Shown in pieces: positions 15,289-22,262 of a stretch of DNA of 22,384 bases. The notes under the pieces were generated by a model, which ran no database searches, was not told the DNA's origin, and saw only the letters and a list, made by a program, of their open reading frames with translations. Position 1 is the first letter of the stretch. Every line of letters begins with the position of its first letter. The stretch is from CAYTCZ01 sp964436315 (lineage in GTDB: Bacteria > Actinomycetota > Thermoleophilia > Gaiellales > Gaiellaceae), in assembly GCA_964436315.1 (NCBI GenBank), contig CAYTCZ010000065.1, positions 1-22,384 of the forward strand. Direction: 5' to 3'. Position numbers and translations under genes: made by a program.

Positions 15289-16685
15289 AGTGCCTCCTTG
15301 GTCGTCACAATAGGAATCGCCCACGGTGAGAACGGGTGGCCCTCACCGGCAAAGACTCGGGAAAATAGCTCGTAGTACTCGAGCCGAAGTGCCTGGACGC
15401 CTGCAACCAGAGTCTCGAGTGTCAGAGCCGCGATCGTCCCGACCGCAAACACGACCACAGCAGCGGCGATGCCGATCACCCCGCCCCACAGGGCATTTGC
15501 GGCGTCGAGAACGACAAGGCTGATTGCAGCGTGCATGAGGCCGAACGCAGCAAGACGAGTGAATGAGATGGTGTTCGCGCCGACTCGGATGACCGACTCG
15601 AAGGTCTCCACCGTTGCCTCGGCGGTCCCCGCGGCACCGCCGCCCGCCTCGGCGATGAAGCCCCAACCGAGCAAGATGACGCCCGCGGCAATCGCGGCGC
15701 CGCCGGCGATCATCACGGCGATCGAGCCAGCGAGTACTCCGCCCACCAAGACCGCTCCGCCAACGAATACAAGGAGCCCCGCGAAACCTGAAGGGGCGAA
15801 TATGGCCACTCTCGAGCCTCCCTCTCTCCAGCGGTTGATGATTCCAAGCACATAGCTCGCCGCGAGGAGCACGGCACCGAAGAGGAGCGCCCAGACGAGC
15901 AGCCGCTCAGGCTCGTCGAGGGGATCGAGCCAGAGCGGCTCAATCAAACCGGTCGGGCCGAAGAACTCGCCGTACAAAAGCCCGAAGAAGGCGGCCATGG
16001 CCCCCGAGGCCGCAAGGAGCGGCCACGCGGGCCGGACGGGGTCGAGGCGCCGCCACAGCCCGCGCCAAAGAACTAGCGATAGCAACACAAGGAGAAGCCC
16101 GTGGCCGAGATCTCCAAACATCATCCCGAACATGAACACGAAGGTGATCGCGGCAAACGGCGTGGGATCGAGGTTCGCGTAACGCGGTATCCCGTACGTC
16201 TCGACGAGCCTCCGAAAGATTCCGCCGCCACGAACCGGCCGGAGCAAGGTCGGCGGCTCGCTCCAGGCGGGACGAGGCAACTCGACGACGGTTGCACCGA
16301 CTGCCGCGAGCAGCGTCGCAAGTCGCTCGCGTTCCCCGTGCGGCGCCCAGCCGACGAGCACCGCGAACCGACCGTGGCGGGTCGCTCCGGCTGCCGCCCG
16401 CGCAACTTCGATTTCACCGGCAAGGAGATCGCGCGCCCCGAACTGCACAAGTCGATCGAGATCCGGACGCTCGCGTGCGATTCGCTTCCGTGGAGGCCCC
16501 GACGGACGCTCGCGCCGTTCGACAACTCGAAGGGCCTCGACCTCCCTTCCCTCTGCCGGCGGGAGCCGAACGGCAAACTCGACCAGTCCCGATTCAGCAA
16601 GGACGACAAGGAGTTCGCGCAGACGTCTCTCGAGACCGATGACCGCCACGCGCACCATCCGGACTGGAACGCCCCGCTCAGCCAA
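15285..16685 (-). CDS. atpI: V/A-type ATPase membrane subunit I (a-subunit, stator)
   Basis: The membrane stator subunit that provides the ion half-channels beside the c-ring, 466 residues. The membrane part begins near residue 172 with the family block YGIPRYANLDPTPFAA (about 164–179) and FGMMFGDLGHG, followed by about seven to eight helices. R377 in FTRLAAFGLMHAAIS is the expected essential Arg facing the c-ring Glu. The cytoplasmic part is only about 170 residues, roughly half the usual size for subunits of 620–650 residues, so the stator arm must be reduced. The start is TTG 16683–16685 (GAGGAG 10 bases upstream, overlapping the subunit C stop); ATG 16656–16658 is an alternative. Confidence 0.9.
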   Translation of the reverse strand: MAERGVPVRMVRVAVIGLERRLRELLVVLAESGLVEFAVRLPPAEGREVEALRVVERRERPSGPPRKRIARERPDLDRLVQFGARDLLAGEIEVARAAAGATRHGRFAVLVGWAPHGERERLATLLAAVGATVVELPRPAWSEPPTLLRPVRGGGIFRRLVETYGIPRYANLDPTPFAAITFVFMFGMMFGDLGHGLLLVLLSLVLWRGLWRRLDPVRPAWPLLAASGAMAAFFGLLYGEFFGPTGLIEPLWLDPLDEPERLLVWALLFGAVLLAASYVLGIINRWREGGSRVAIFAPSGFAGLLVFVGGAVLVGGVLAGSIAVMIAGGAAIAAGVILLGWGFIAEAGGGAAGTAEATVETFESVIRVGANTISFTRLAAFGLMHAAISLVVLDAANALWGGVIGIAAAVVVFAVGTIAALTLETLVAGVQALRLEYYELFSRVFAGEGHPFSPWAIPIVTTKEAL

Positions 16686-17604
16686 CGTTCCGAAACTCCT
16701 CGATGAGCACAGGGTCTCCGCCCCGGGCCGCTATCTCGAGCGCCCTCACCGTTCGCCACGCGTCTACCGCAAGGAGGGCGGCGGCTCCGACCACGGCGCC
16801 TCGATCGGCGCGGTCGACCCGGATCATCTGCAGAGCCTCCTGTTCAACCACCGACCACCAGTTCAACTCCGCGCGCCAGAGGTCGCCCGGCGCAGTAACG
16901 CCGTCAAGAGCCCAGGCGGCCTCCTCGGGAAGCGCCTCGACAAACGCCGCGAGGGTGTTCGTGCCGTGCCAGCGCGAGCCGAGACCAGGAATTCGAGGGA
17001 GTTCGAGCTCGGGAGACCGGACAACTCCCATGTAGAACTCCTTTGCGACCGCGAGTGCCGCGGCACCCGATACCCAGCGCGCCGCTTCTGGCGCGTGTAT
17101 CAGCGTTCGCCGAGCCCAGGCGACCCGCAGAGCGGCGTGAACAAGGGGCGCAGATTGTCCGCCGGGATCTCCCCATACCGACGTCGCGAGAACTGCGCGC
17201 AACTCGGATGGGGTACGAGCGTGCTGCGCTCGCGACCAGGCCGCGCTAAGGCTGCCGAGCTCAAACGGTCGAGGGGCGCTTCCTCCGTCGAGATACGCGA
17301 GCCGGTCTTCGATATTCGCCAGCTCGAACCACGCCGCGAGTGCGCGTATTGACTCCGATCCGGCTGGTGGAAGCCAGCCGGCAAGAATCCGCAGGTGCCA
17401 AAGAGTCGTCGCGAGAACAGCTCTCTGCGCTTCCTCCAGATCGAGCTTCGGTTTCACGAACCGCCCGTATGCGGTTGGGGCGAGAAGCGCTACCGCTCCC
17501 TCGAGGTTCTGGCACTCCGCAAGCTCCAGAGCCCCATTGAGGCCCAGCCGGCGCTCGAGGAGAGCGCGACTTCGGACAGCTCCGCCGACCCATGCGACCC
17601 TCAT
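16678..17604 (-). CDS. atpC: V/A-type ATPase subunit C (shaft–ring adaptor)
   Basis: A 308-residue mainly helical protein that fits subunit C, the funnel-shaped adaptor joining the central shaft to the c-ring. It is the most divergent subunit here and is named partly from position; the pattern of repeated short helical repeats (LIEEFRNVG at the end, ELANIEDRLAYL in the middle) and length close to 320–350 fit the family. The start ATG 17602–17604 has GAGGG five bases upstream and overlaps the subunit H stop as ATGA; a longer frame to 17721 lies inside subunit H and is rejected. It comes before subunit I, whereas most known operons place C after K or E. Confidence 0.78.
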   Translation of the reverse strand: MRVAWVGGAVRSRALLERRLGLNGALELAECQNLEGAVALLAPTAYGRFVKPKLDLEEAQRAVLATTLWHLRILAGWLPPAGSESIRALAAWFELANIEDRLAYLDGGSAPRPFELGSLSAAWSRAQHARTPSELRAVLATSVWGDPGGQSAPLVHAALRVAWARRTLIHAPEAARWVSGAAALAVAKEFYMGVVRSPELELPRIPGLGSRWHGTNTLAAFVEALPEEAAWALDGVTAPGDLWRAELNWWSVVEQEALQMIRVDRADRGAVVGAAALLAVDAWRTVRALEIAARGGDPVLIEEFRNVG

Positions 17605-18026
17605 TGGGAGCCCTCGCGTACGCATGTGACGACTTCCCGGACGAGTGCAGGAATCTGCTCTGCGCCAGTAGTTCGAATCCGATCGGCCTCCAGGCGCGCC
17701 TCCCGCTCGAGCCGGCGACAAGCGTCGACGGTCTCCTGCCGACGGCGCTCGGCTTCGTCCTCCCGCTCTCTCTCAGCCTGTTCACGCGCGCGGGACTCGA
17801 TCGCCGCCACATCGGCGGCAGCACTCGCTGCCTCGGCAGTCGCTCGCTGCCGCGCCTCGTCCACGATCGCGTCCGCTCGTCGGTCAAGCTCGTCGAGAGC
17901 CTCGAAGATCGGGCCGAGCTCTGACTCGAGAGCTTCACCTGCGGCTGGGACGCCGATGAGGTGCGTCGGCGCCCCCGGACCGGTACGGAAGCGCCGCATT
18001 CGTTCGAGCAGATCCACTAGTGCCAT
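17601..18026 (-). CDS. V/A-type ATPase subunit H/G (peripheral stalk coiled coil)
   Basis: A 141-residue, strongly charged protein predicted to be one long helix from about residue 33 to 120 (for example EQAEREREDEAERRRQETVD), with a disordered N-terminus. This is the profile of the H (also called G or NtpF) peripheral-stalk subunit, which pairs with subunit E. It opens the ATPase cassette, the usual place of this subunit. It is longer than typical 100–110-residue members. The ATG at 18024–18026 has only a weak ribosome binding site; the stop overlaps the atpC start as ATGA. The 106 bp upstream, back to the stress-protein gene, show no convincing promoter or terminator. Confidence 0.75.
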   Translation of the reverse strand: MALVDLLERMRRFRTGPGAPTHLIGVPAAGEALESELGPIFEALDELDRRADAIVDEARQRATAEAASAAADVAAIESRAREQAEREREDEAERRRQETVDACRRLEREARLEADRIRTTGAEQIPALVREVVTCVREGSQ

Positions 18027-18132
18027 CTGATTTCATGCTCGACGAACGCAACCGAGGGAGCATCGGGTCGCGCTCTGATCCACGTTTCGGAGAAGTACGC
18101 AACTCCCCGATGGCGTCAGGCACGGGCGATGC

Positions 18133-18564
18133 CTAGCCGTGAATGATGACGACAGGGCAGGGCGCGTGATGTGCGCACTGGGTGCTTACAGACCCTAGAA
18201 GAAGCCCTTTGAAACCACCGCGACCCCGGGAGCCGACGACCAGCATGTCGGCATCAGCCGCCGCCTCAACAAGGACTTTGGCCGCCGTTCCGTACATGAC
18301 CGTCGAGCTGATCTCAACGCCGGGATCCTGGTCTCCAACGACAGCAGCGATCGACTCCTTGACCTCGGCCTCCGCTTGCTCCTCGAAGGCATCTTGCATT
18401 TGCTCGAGCGTAATCGGTGGTGCGGAGTACGAAAACACCGCCGGCTCGACCCAGGCGTGGACAACCTCGACCTTGGCACCTCGTAGCCTCGCTTCTTCGA
18501 CCGCCCACGCGAGCGCTTCACGGGCAGACTCGGAGTCATCGACTCCAACGACGATCTTGTTCAT
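18133..18564 (-). CDS. Universal stress protein, UspA family, ATP-binding type
   Basis: A 143-residue single Usp domain. The N-terminal strand KIVVGVDDSE has the conserved Asp pair and the C-terminal signature G-x2-G-x9-G-S is complete (G111, G114, G124, S125), so nucleotide binding is predicted. It has the longer loop after strand 2 (APPITLEQMQDAFEEQAEAE) common in actinobacterial Usp proteins. It differs clearly from the Usp at 5560–6024, so the two are not a recent duplication. The start ATG 18562–18564 has AAAGGGG four bases upstream. It follows the 78-residue gene by 24 bp and precedes the ATPase cassette by 106 bp on the same strand. Confidence 0.92.
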   Translation of the reverse strand: MNKIVVGVDDSESAREALAWAVEEARLRGAKVEVVHAWVEPAVFSYSAPPITLEQMQDAFEEQAEAEVKESIAAVVGDQDPGVEISSTVMYGTAAKVLVEAAADADMLVVGSRGRGGFKGLLLGSVSTQCAHHAPCPVVIIHG

Positions 18565-18588
18565 CGTGCCCCTTTCCACGTTAGTTAC

Positions 18589-18825
18589 TTACTCAGTCGC
18601 GCCCTCCATCGCGAGAATGTCGAGCTCGTTCAGCGGGTCAAAGTGCTCGCGGTCTTGCTCGATCGTGTCTGCACCGTCCGGCCGATAGTTGTAGCCGTCC
18701 AGATAGGAGAGGCTGAGGTCGCTCCAGTGGAGCGGGCCGTCGCAGGCCGTGACGATGCCGTCGTTGAGCTCGACCGCCCACACGTCGCCGTTTCGCCGAT
18801 CACGCCAAAGCTCATGCTGTCTCAT
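18589..18825 (-). CDS. Small conserved-looking protein, function unknown
   Basis: A 78-residue acidic protein starting MRQHELWRDRRNGDVWAVEL. I do not recognise the family. It looks like a short beta-rich domain: WAVELNDGIVTACDG, then HWSDLSLSYLDG, followed by an acidic tail DREHFDPLNELDILAM. No membrane segment, signal peptide or Cys-based metal site is visible. The start ATG 18823–18825 is fixed by AAGGAG seven bases upstream, and the open frame to 18858 is rejected. It is the first gene of the minus-strand train leading to the stress protein and ATPase. The good ribosome binding site and the 24-bp link to the Usp gene argue that it is a real gene. Confidence 0.68.
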   Translation of the reverse strand: MRQHELWRDRRNGDVWAVELNDGIVTACDGPLHWSDLSLSYLDGYNYRPDGADTIEQDREHFDPLNELDILAMEGATE

Positions 18826-18943
18826 ACGCCGACTCCTTCCCAGTGAAATCGTCGCCACCGGCGGCCCGTGCTACATCCGGACTCCCCCTGATCCCTCCTA
18901 CGAACAAACTACGGGTATCCGCTCACCGCGGCTGGAACCTCAG
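18826..18943 (-). promoter_or_regulatory. Upstream region of the minus-strand gene train
   Basis: These 118 bp are the half of the divergent gap nearest the 78-residue gene and must hold its promoter. I see AAGGAG (ribosome binding site, about 18833–18838) and no clear sigma-70 -35/-10 pair on the minus strand. No repeat or palindrome stands out. A non-housekeeping sigma factor, or an activator-dependent promoter, would be consistent with this but is not shown. Confidence 0.3.
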
Positions 18944-18973
18944 TTGACCGGAACAGCGGCGGCCCCGGATAAT
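18944..18973 (+). promoter_or_regulatory. Sigma-70-type promoter for the SnoaL-like gene
   Basis: TTGACC (18944–18949) and GATAAT (18968–18973) are separated by 18 bp; each matches the consensus at five of six positions. Transcription should begin near 18980, giving a leader of about 87 bases before the ATG at 19067. This is the best canonical promoter in the window. Confidence 0.65.
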
Positions 18974-18989
18974 TCACGACTGCCGACAG

Positions 18990-19036
18990 CGGCTCTGAGG
19001 CCAACGAGAAAGGGGTGAGGAAGCGCCTCAGAGCCG
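18990..19036 (+). repeat. Perfect 12-bp inverted repeat in the SnoaL-gene leader
   Basis: CGGCTCTGAGGC (18990–19001) is exactly complementary to GCCTCAGAGCCG (19025–19036), with a 23-base purine-rich loop (19002–19024). It begins about 10 bases after the predicted transcription start, so it should form a stable stem at the 5' end of the mRNA. It ends 30 bp before the start codon and leaves the GGGAGGAAGG ribosome binding site free. There is no T-run after it, so it is not a standard terminator; it may stabilise the mRNA or bind a regulator. Confidence 0.75.
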
Positions 19037-19041
19037 TCTAA
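19015..19041 (+). CDS. Possible leader peptide, eight codons, Arg-rich
   Basis: A GTG–TAA reading frame encoding MRKRLRAV lies across the loop and right arm of the leader stem. It contains AGG and AGA, codons normally rare in GC-rich genomes. A ribosome translating it would melt the right arm. The preceding GAGAAAGG is only a moderate ribosome binding site, and a frame this short can arise by chance. I list it as a candidate only. Confidence 0.2.
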   Translation: MRKRLRAV

Positions 19042-19066
19042 GCCACAAGACGGGAGGAAGGACACA

Positions 19067-19480
19067 ATGGCACATCTGACTGCGCACGCAGAGGGCGTCC
19101 TTGAGGCGTTCAACAACGACGACTGGGATGGAATTCGCAACCTGATCGGAGACTCGACCTATGACGAAGTAGGGACGCAGCGTTCGATCAGCGGCGCCGA
19201 CGCAATCATCGAGGCGCTCCAAGGCTGGAAGGCTGCGATGCCGGATGCCAAGGGAACGGTGACCAGCTCCGTCGAAAGCGGCCAGCAGGTCGCCCTCGAA
19301 GTGACCTGGACTGGAACGCAGACGGGCGAGATGGTGACCGAGCAGGGCACGATCCCGGCATCCGGGAAACAGCAGACGACGCGTGGTGCGTTCGTCTTCG
19401 AATACGAGAACGGGAATCTGAAGGAGAGTCGCAACTACTTCGATCTGCTCACTTTCCTGCAGCAGATCGGTGCCGCGTAA
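19067..19480 (+). CDS. SnoaL-like (NTF2-fold) protein
   Basis: A 137-residue protein of the SnoaL/NTF2-like superfamily, small cone-shaped alpha+beta dimers that act as ester cyclases, isomerases or simple binding proteins. Features: the N-terminal helix HLTAHAEGVLEAFNNDDWDGIRNLI, then DSTYDEVGTQRSISGADAIIEALQGW (the family pattern of a helix, a short strand and G-x-D-A-I), a central GTVTSSVESGQQVALEVTW sheet, and FVFEYENGNLKESRNYFD near the end. Substrate not predictable. The start ATG has GGGAGGAAGG just upstream. It has its own strong promoter, a leader stem-loop and a perfect terminator hairpin, so it is a monocistronic, probably well-expressed gene. Confidence 0.85.
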   Translation: MAHLTAHAEGVLEAFNNDDWDGIRNLIGDSTYDEVGTQRSISGADAIIEALQGWKAAMPDAKGTVTSSVESGQQVALEVTWTGTQTGEMVTEQGTIPASGKQQTTRGAFVFEYENGNLKESRNYFDLLTFLQQIGAA

Positions 19481-19500
19481 GCATCAACCAGTACGTGAGT

Positions 19501-19530
19501 CCGAGAGGCCGCAGTTTCGCGGCCTCTCGG
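19501..19530 (+). terminator. Hairpin terminator after the SnoaL-like gene
   Basis: CCGAGAGGCCGC (19501–19512) pairs perfectly with GCGGCCTCTCGG (19519–19530) around a 6-base loop, starting 20 bp after the stop codon. A 12-bp GC-rich stem at this place is a clear terminator-type structure, though no T-run follows, as is common in GC-rich genomes. Confidence 0.8.
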
Positions 19531-19625
19531 CGATTGCAAAGCGTCCCATCACTCAGTAGTTCTCCGTACGTCAATCAGTTTGGGTCCCGATGTGGCCAAG
19601 GTCCCTCAATCGCAATGCTGAAGCC

Positions 19626-20051
19626 ATGTCGAACGAAACTGGAAGAGGCGGCGCAGTGCTCGAACGCCCAGTTTCTGACGCCATGCACGCAGGCACGGTC
19701 ACGTGTCCTCCCGATACGCCGCTCGACGAGGTCGCCAGGACGATGGCTGAGAAGCGGATCCACTGCGTCATCGTCCGGTCAGAGGATGACACCGCGTTCG
19801 ATGGGCGCCTCTGGGGAGTTGTTTCTGACCTAGACCTCGTCGGGGCCGCCAGGGGTGGGCTCAACCATCAGACGGCGGGCACCACGGCGGCCACTCCGGT
19901 GGTGACAGTGCACGAGAACGAGTCGCTCGAGCGCTCGGCCCAGCTCATGCTGGAGCACGAGACGACGCACCTCGTCGTCGTGGACGACGACGACCACCCG
20001 GTCGGCGTTCTGTCGACGCTCGATATCGCCCGCATCGTCGGCGGTTGGTAG
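19626..20051 (+). CDS. Tandem CBS-domain protein
   Basis: A 141-residue protein consisting of two CBS motifs (about 14–76 and 82–141), which together form one Bateman module that usually binds adenosine nucleotides. CBS1 has the pattern DAMHAGTVTCPPDTPLDEVARTM and GVVSDLDL; CBS2 has TPVVTVHENESLERSAQLM and GVLSTLDIARIV. No other domain is attached. The same stand-alone two-CBS form occurs in mycobacterial Hrp1 (Rv2626c, DosR regulon). Starts are uncertain: ATG 19626 is chosen, ATG 19590 and GTG 19656 (preceded by GGAAGAGG) are alternatives, none with an ideal ribosome binding site. Two GGTCCC repeats (19583–19588, 19600–19605) lie just upstream. It is convergent with the kinase gene (27 bp). 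Confidence 0.88.
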   Translation: MSNETGRGGAVLERPVSDAMHAGTVTCPPDTPLDEVARTMAEKRIHCVIVRSEDDTAFDGRLWGVVSDLDLVGAARGGLNHQTAGTTAATPVVTVHENESLERSAQLMLEHETTHLVVVDDDDHPVGVLSTLDIARIVGGW

Positions 20052-20078
20052 CTGGCAGACGGTTGCTGAGGCCCTCGC

Positions 20079-22262
20079 CTAGGGCGACGTCCAGACCGCG
20101 GTATTGAAGCCGGTGCTGTCTCCGTCCTGGCCGATGGCGACGAGACCCGGACCGCCCTCGGTCGCCCCGATAACGACCTGGCCCCCCGGTTGAGAGAAGA
20201 CGCCCGCGGGATCATCCGCTTGAGTCCACGTCTCCCCGTCCGCTGACGTCCAGACGATCGGATTAATGTCGCCGTCGATCACTCCGGGTTCCTCGTGGCG
20301 TGCGCCGAAAGCAACGAGACCAGGCGCACCGGTGGTTAGACCGGTCAGTACGACATGCTGCCCGCCTCCCGGAAGCTGGTCCCTCGGCACACGGCTCCAG
20401 GCCAAACCGTCGGAAGACGTCCAGATAATCGCGTGCCCTTCATCCGGCCCTGGATCGCCCAGGAACGTTTCGACATCAAGGTCGACTGGTCGATCGCCCT
20501 CGGCGCCAACTGCCACGAACCCGGGTCCACCTGCTGCGACGTCTTCGATCGTTACGTAGTTCGACCCGTCGCCAAACACGGCGTCTTCATGAGCAGCGCG
20601 GATCCAGGAAATGCCATCTGAGGAGACCCACGCCCCGCCAGAGCTATTTCCCTCGCCTCCCACGACCCCGACTGCGGCAACGCGCCCGTCGTCGGCCACA
20701 GCAACTCCTCTCAGCATTCCAAAGACGTCTCCTGAGGTGGGGCGATTTCCGAACACCTGGGGATCGTCGGGCACGCGACTCCAAGCCGTCCCGTCCGACG
20801 AGAACCAAACAGCCGGCCGCGTTTCATGCGGGGCCCCACCGAAGTCAGTTCCGACGGCCACGAACCCCGGGCCGCCAACAGCGACGTCGAAGAACATTCG
20901 AGCCCCCGGGGCAGCGAGCGCTTCCTCACTCCCTTCGATCCGCTCCCATTCCTCACCGTCCGGGGATCGCCAGACGGCCGCCTTGCCGCCCTCTTCCGAT
21001 ACGTCCCAGCCAACCGCCAGGAATCCAGACTGCTCCGCTATCACTGCAGTCGCTCCCTGTAAGCCCGGGAGGTCTGGAACCACGTCCTGAACAAGCGACC
21101 AGTTCACTCCGTCGGGTGAGGTCCAAACGACGAGGTTCCCAGGCTCCTCGAGCGCAAAGCGTCCGTCGCTGCCAACGGCAACGAGAAGTCCCGACTCTCC
21201 TTCAGTGACGGCAGGAGCGCGAGTCCCTTGTGTCCCGCCGAATACTGACTCGACGTGCGGCACTTTGCTCCAGTCGTCGCCCACGGCGGCCTCGTCACTG
21301 CCCGTAGCGAAGATGACTGAGAACGCGGCAGCGATTGCAGCAACAACGAGAAGCAGTCCCGCTCCCAGGAGTAGGCGCCGTCGCCGTCTCGGAGTCGAAG
21401 CGGTTGGCCCGACGAACTCTCCGGAGAGACCGAGGGCTGAGCGGGCCTCGGCAGCGAGTTCCGCGCACGTCAAGTAACGCTCCGCCGGCTCCTTGGCCAT
21501 CCCCTTGGCGAGCACAGGATCGATCTCGGCCGGAAGTTCCGAGTTGCGCTCGCTTGGCGGGGTGGCATCCGTGTTCAGGTGGCCCCAGAGGACGCCCATC
21601 AGCGACTCGCTCCGGAAGGGAGCTTCGCCTGTGAGGCACTCGTAGAGGACGCAGGCGAGCGCGTACTCGTCGGAGGCAGCCAAGACCGGCTTCCGCTCAA
21701 TCTGCTCGGGGGCGACGTAGTCGGCCGTGCCGACGAACTGGCCGGTCTCGGTGATGCCGCTGTCGGAGGTCTGCTGCTTGGTGAGACCGAAGTCGGAGAG
21801 GTAGACGTGGCCCTCGTCGGAGATCAGGACGTTTCCGGGCTTCACGTCCCGGTGGATCAGACCGCGTTTGTGGGCGGCGTCCAGAGCATCCGCGGCCCGT
21901 TCGACGATTCCGACCGCCCGGGCCGGCTCGAGCGCACCATCCTTCGCCAGGAGCTCTTTCAGGTCGGTGCCCTCGACGTAGCGCATCGCGATGAAGAGGA
22001 CGCCGCCGGTCTCCCCCGCCTCGTAGATCGGAATCACGTTTGGATGATCGAGCGAGGCCGCGAGTTTCGATTCGCGGAGGAAGCGCTCACGAAACCGCTC
22101 GTCCTCGGACAACTCGGGAGCGAGGAGTTTCAGCGCCACTTTCCGGTCAAGCCGCAGATCCTCGGCCAGGTAGACGACCGACATCCCGCCGCGCCCGAGC
22201 AGCGATTCGATCCGGTACCCGGCAAGCTCAGATCCGATGCGGGGATCCGCTCCGACTGCCAT
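20079..22262 (-). CDS. Transmembrane Ser/Thr protein kinase with an extracellular Asp-box propeller
   Basis: A 727-residue PknB-type kinase. The catalytic domain (about 14–275) has the Gly-rich loop GRGGMSVVYLAED, K45 in VALK, HRDVKPGN (137–144), DFG (157–159) and GTADYVAPEQ, so it should be active. A basic stretch RRRRR and one membrane helix (297–319) follow. The outer part (about 330–727) repeats two elements: a strand like GPGFVAVG, seven times, and the Asp-box S-x-D-G-x-x-W, six complete copies (382, 433, 488, 547, 617 and 673) plus a final partial WTSP at the last residues. This fits a seven-bladed beta-propeller sensor. The ATG start at 22260–22262 has only a weak GAAGG ten bases upstream. 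Confidence 0.93.
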   Translation of the reverse strand: MAVGADPRIGSELAGYRIESLLGRGGMSVVYLAEDLRLDRKVALKLLAPELSEDERFRERFLRESKLAASLDHPNVIPIYEAGETGGVLFIAMRYVEGTDLKELLAKDGALEPARAVGIVERAADALDAAHKRGLIHRDVKPGNVLISDEGHVYLSDFGLTKQQTSDSGITETGQFVGTADYVAPEQIERKPVLAASDEYALACVLYECLTGEAPFRSESLMGVLWGHLNTDATPPSERNSELPAEIDPVLAKGMAKEPAERYLTCAELAAEARSALGLSGEFVGPTASTPRRRRRLLLGAGLLLVVAAIAAAFSVIFATGSDEAAVGDDWSKVPHVESVFGGTQGTRAPAVTEGESGLLVAVGSDGRFALEEPGNLVVWTSPDGVNWSLVQDVVPDLPGLQGATAVIAEQSGFLAVGWDVSEEGGKAAVWRSPDGEEWERIEGSEEALAAPGARMFFDVAVGGPGFVAVGTDFGGAPHETRPAVWFSSDGTAWSRVPDDPQVFGNRPTSGDVFGMLRGVAVADDGRVAAVGVVGGEGNSSGGAWVSSDGISWIRAAHEDAVFGDGSNYVTIEDVAAGGPGFVAVGAEGDRPVDLDVETFLGDPGPDEGHAIIWTSSDGLAWSRVPRDQLPGGGQHVVLTGLTTGAPGLVAFGARHEEPGVIDGDINPIVWTSADGETWTQADDPAGVFSQPGGQVVIGATEGGPGLVAIGQDGDSTGFNTAVWTSP

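Noticed and set aside
18118..18134. AGGCA–TGCCT hairpin after the Usp gene
   Set aside because: Five-base stem without T-run; not a credible terminator before the ATPase genes.
5560..18564. Two Usp genes as a local duplication
   Set aside because: They share only the family motifs; loops, lengths and N-termini differ, so they are separate old lineages.
20071..20085. GCCCT–AGGGC hairpin between the CBS and kinase genes
   Set aside because: Five-base stem overlapping the kinase stop; too weak to call a terminator.
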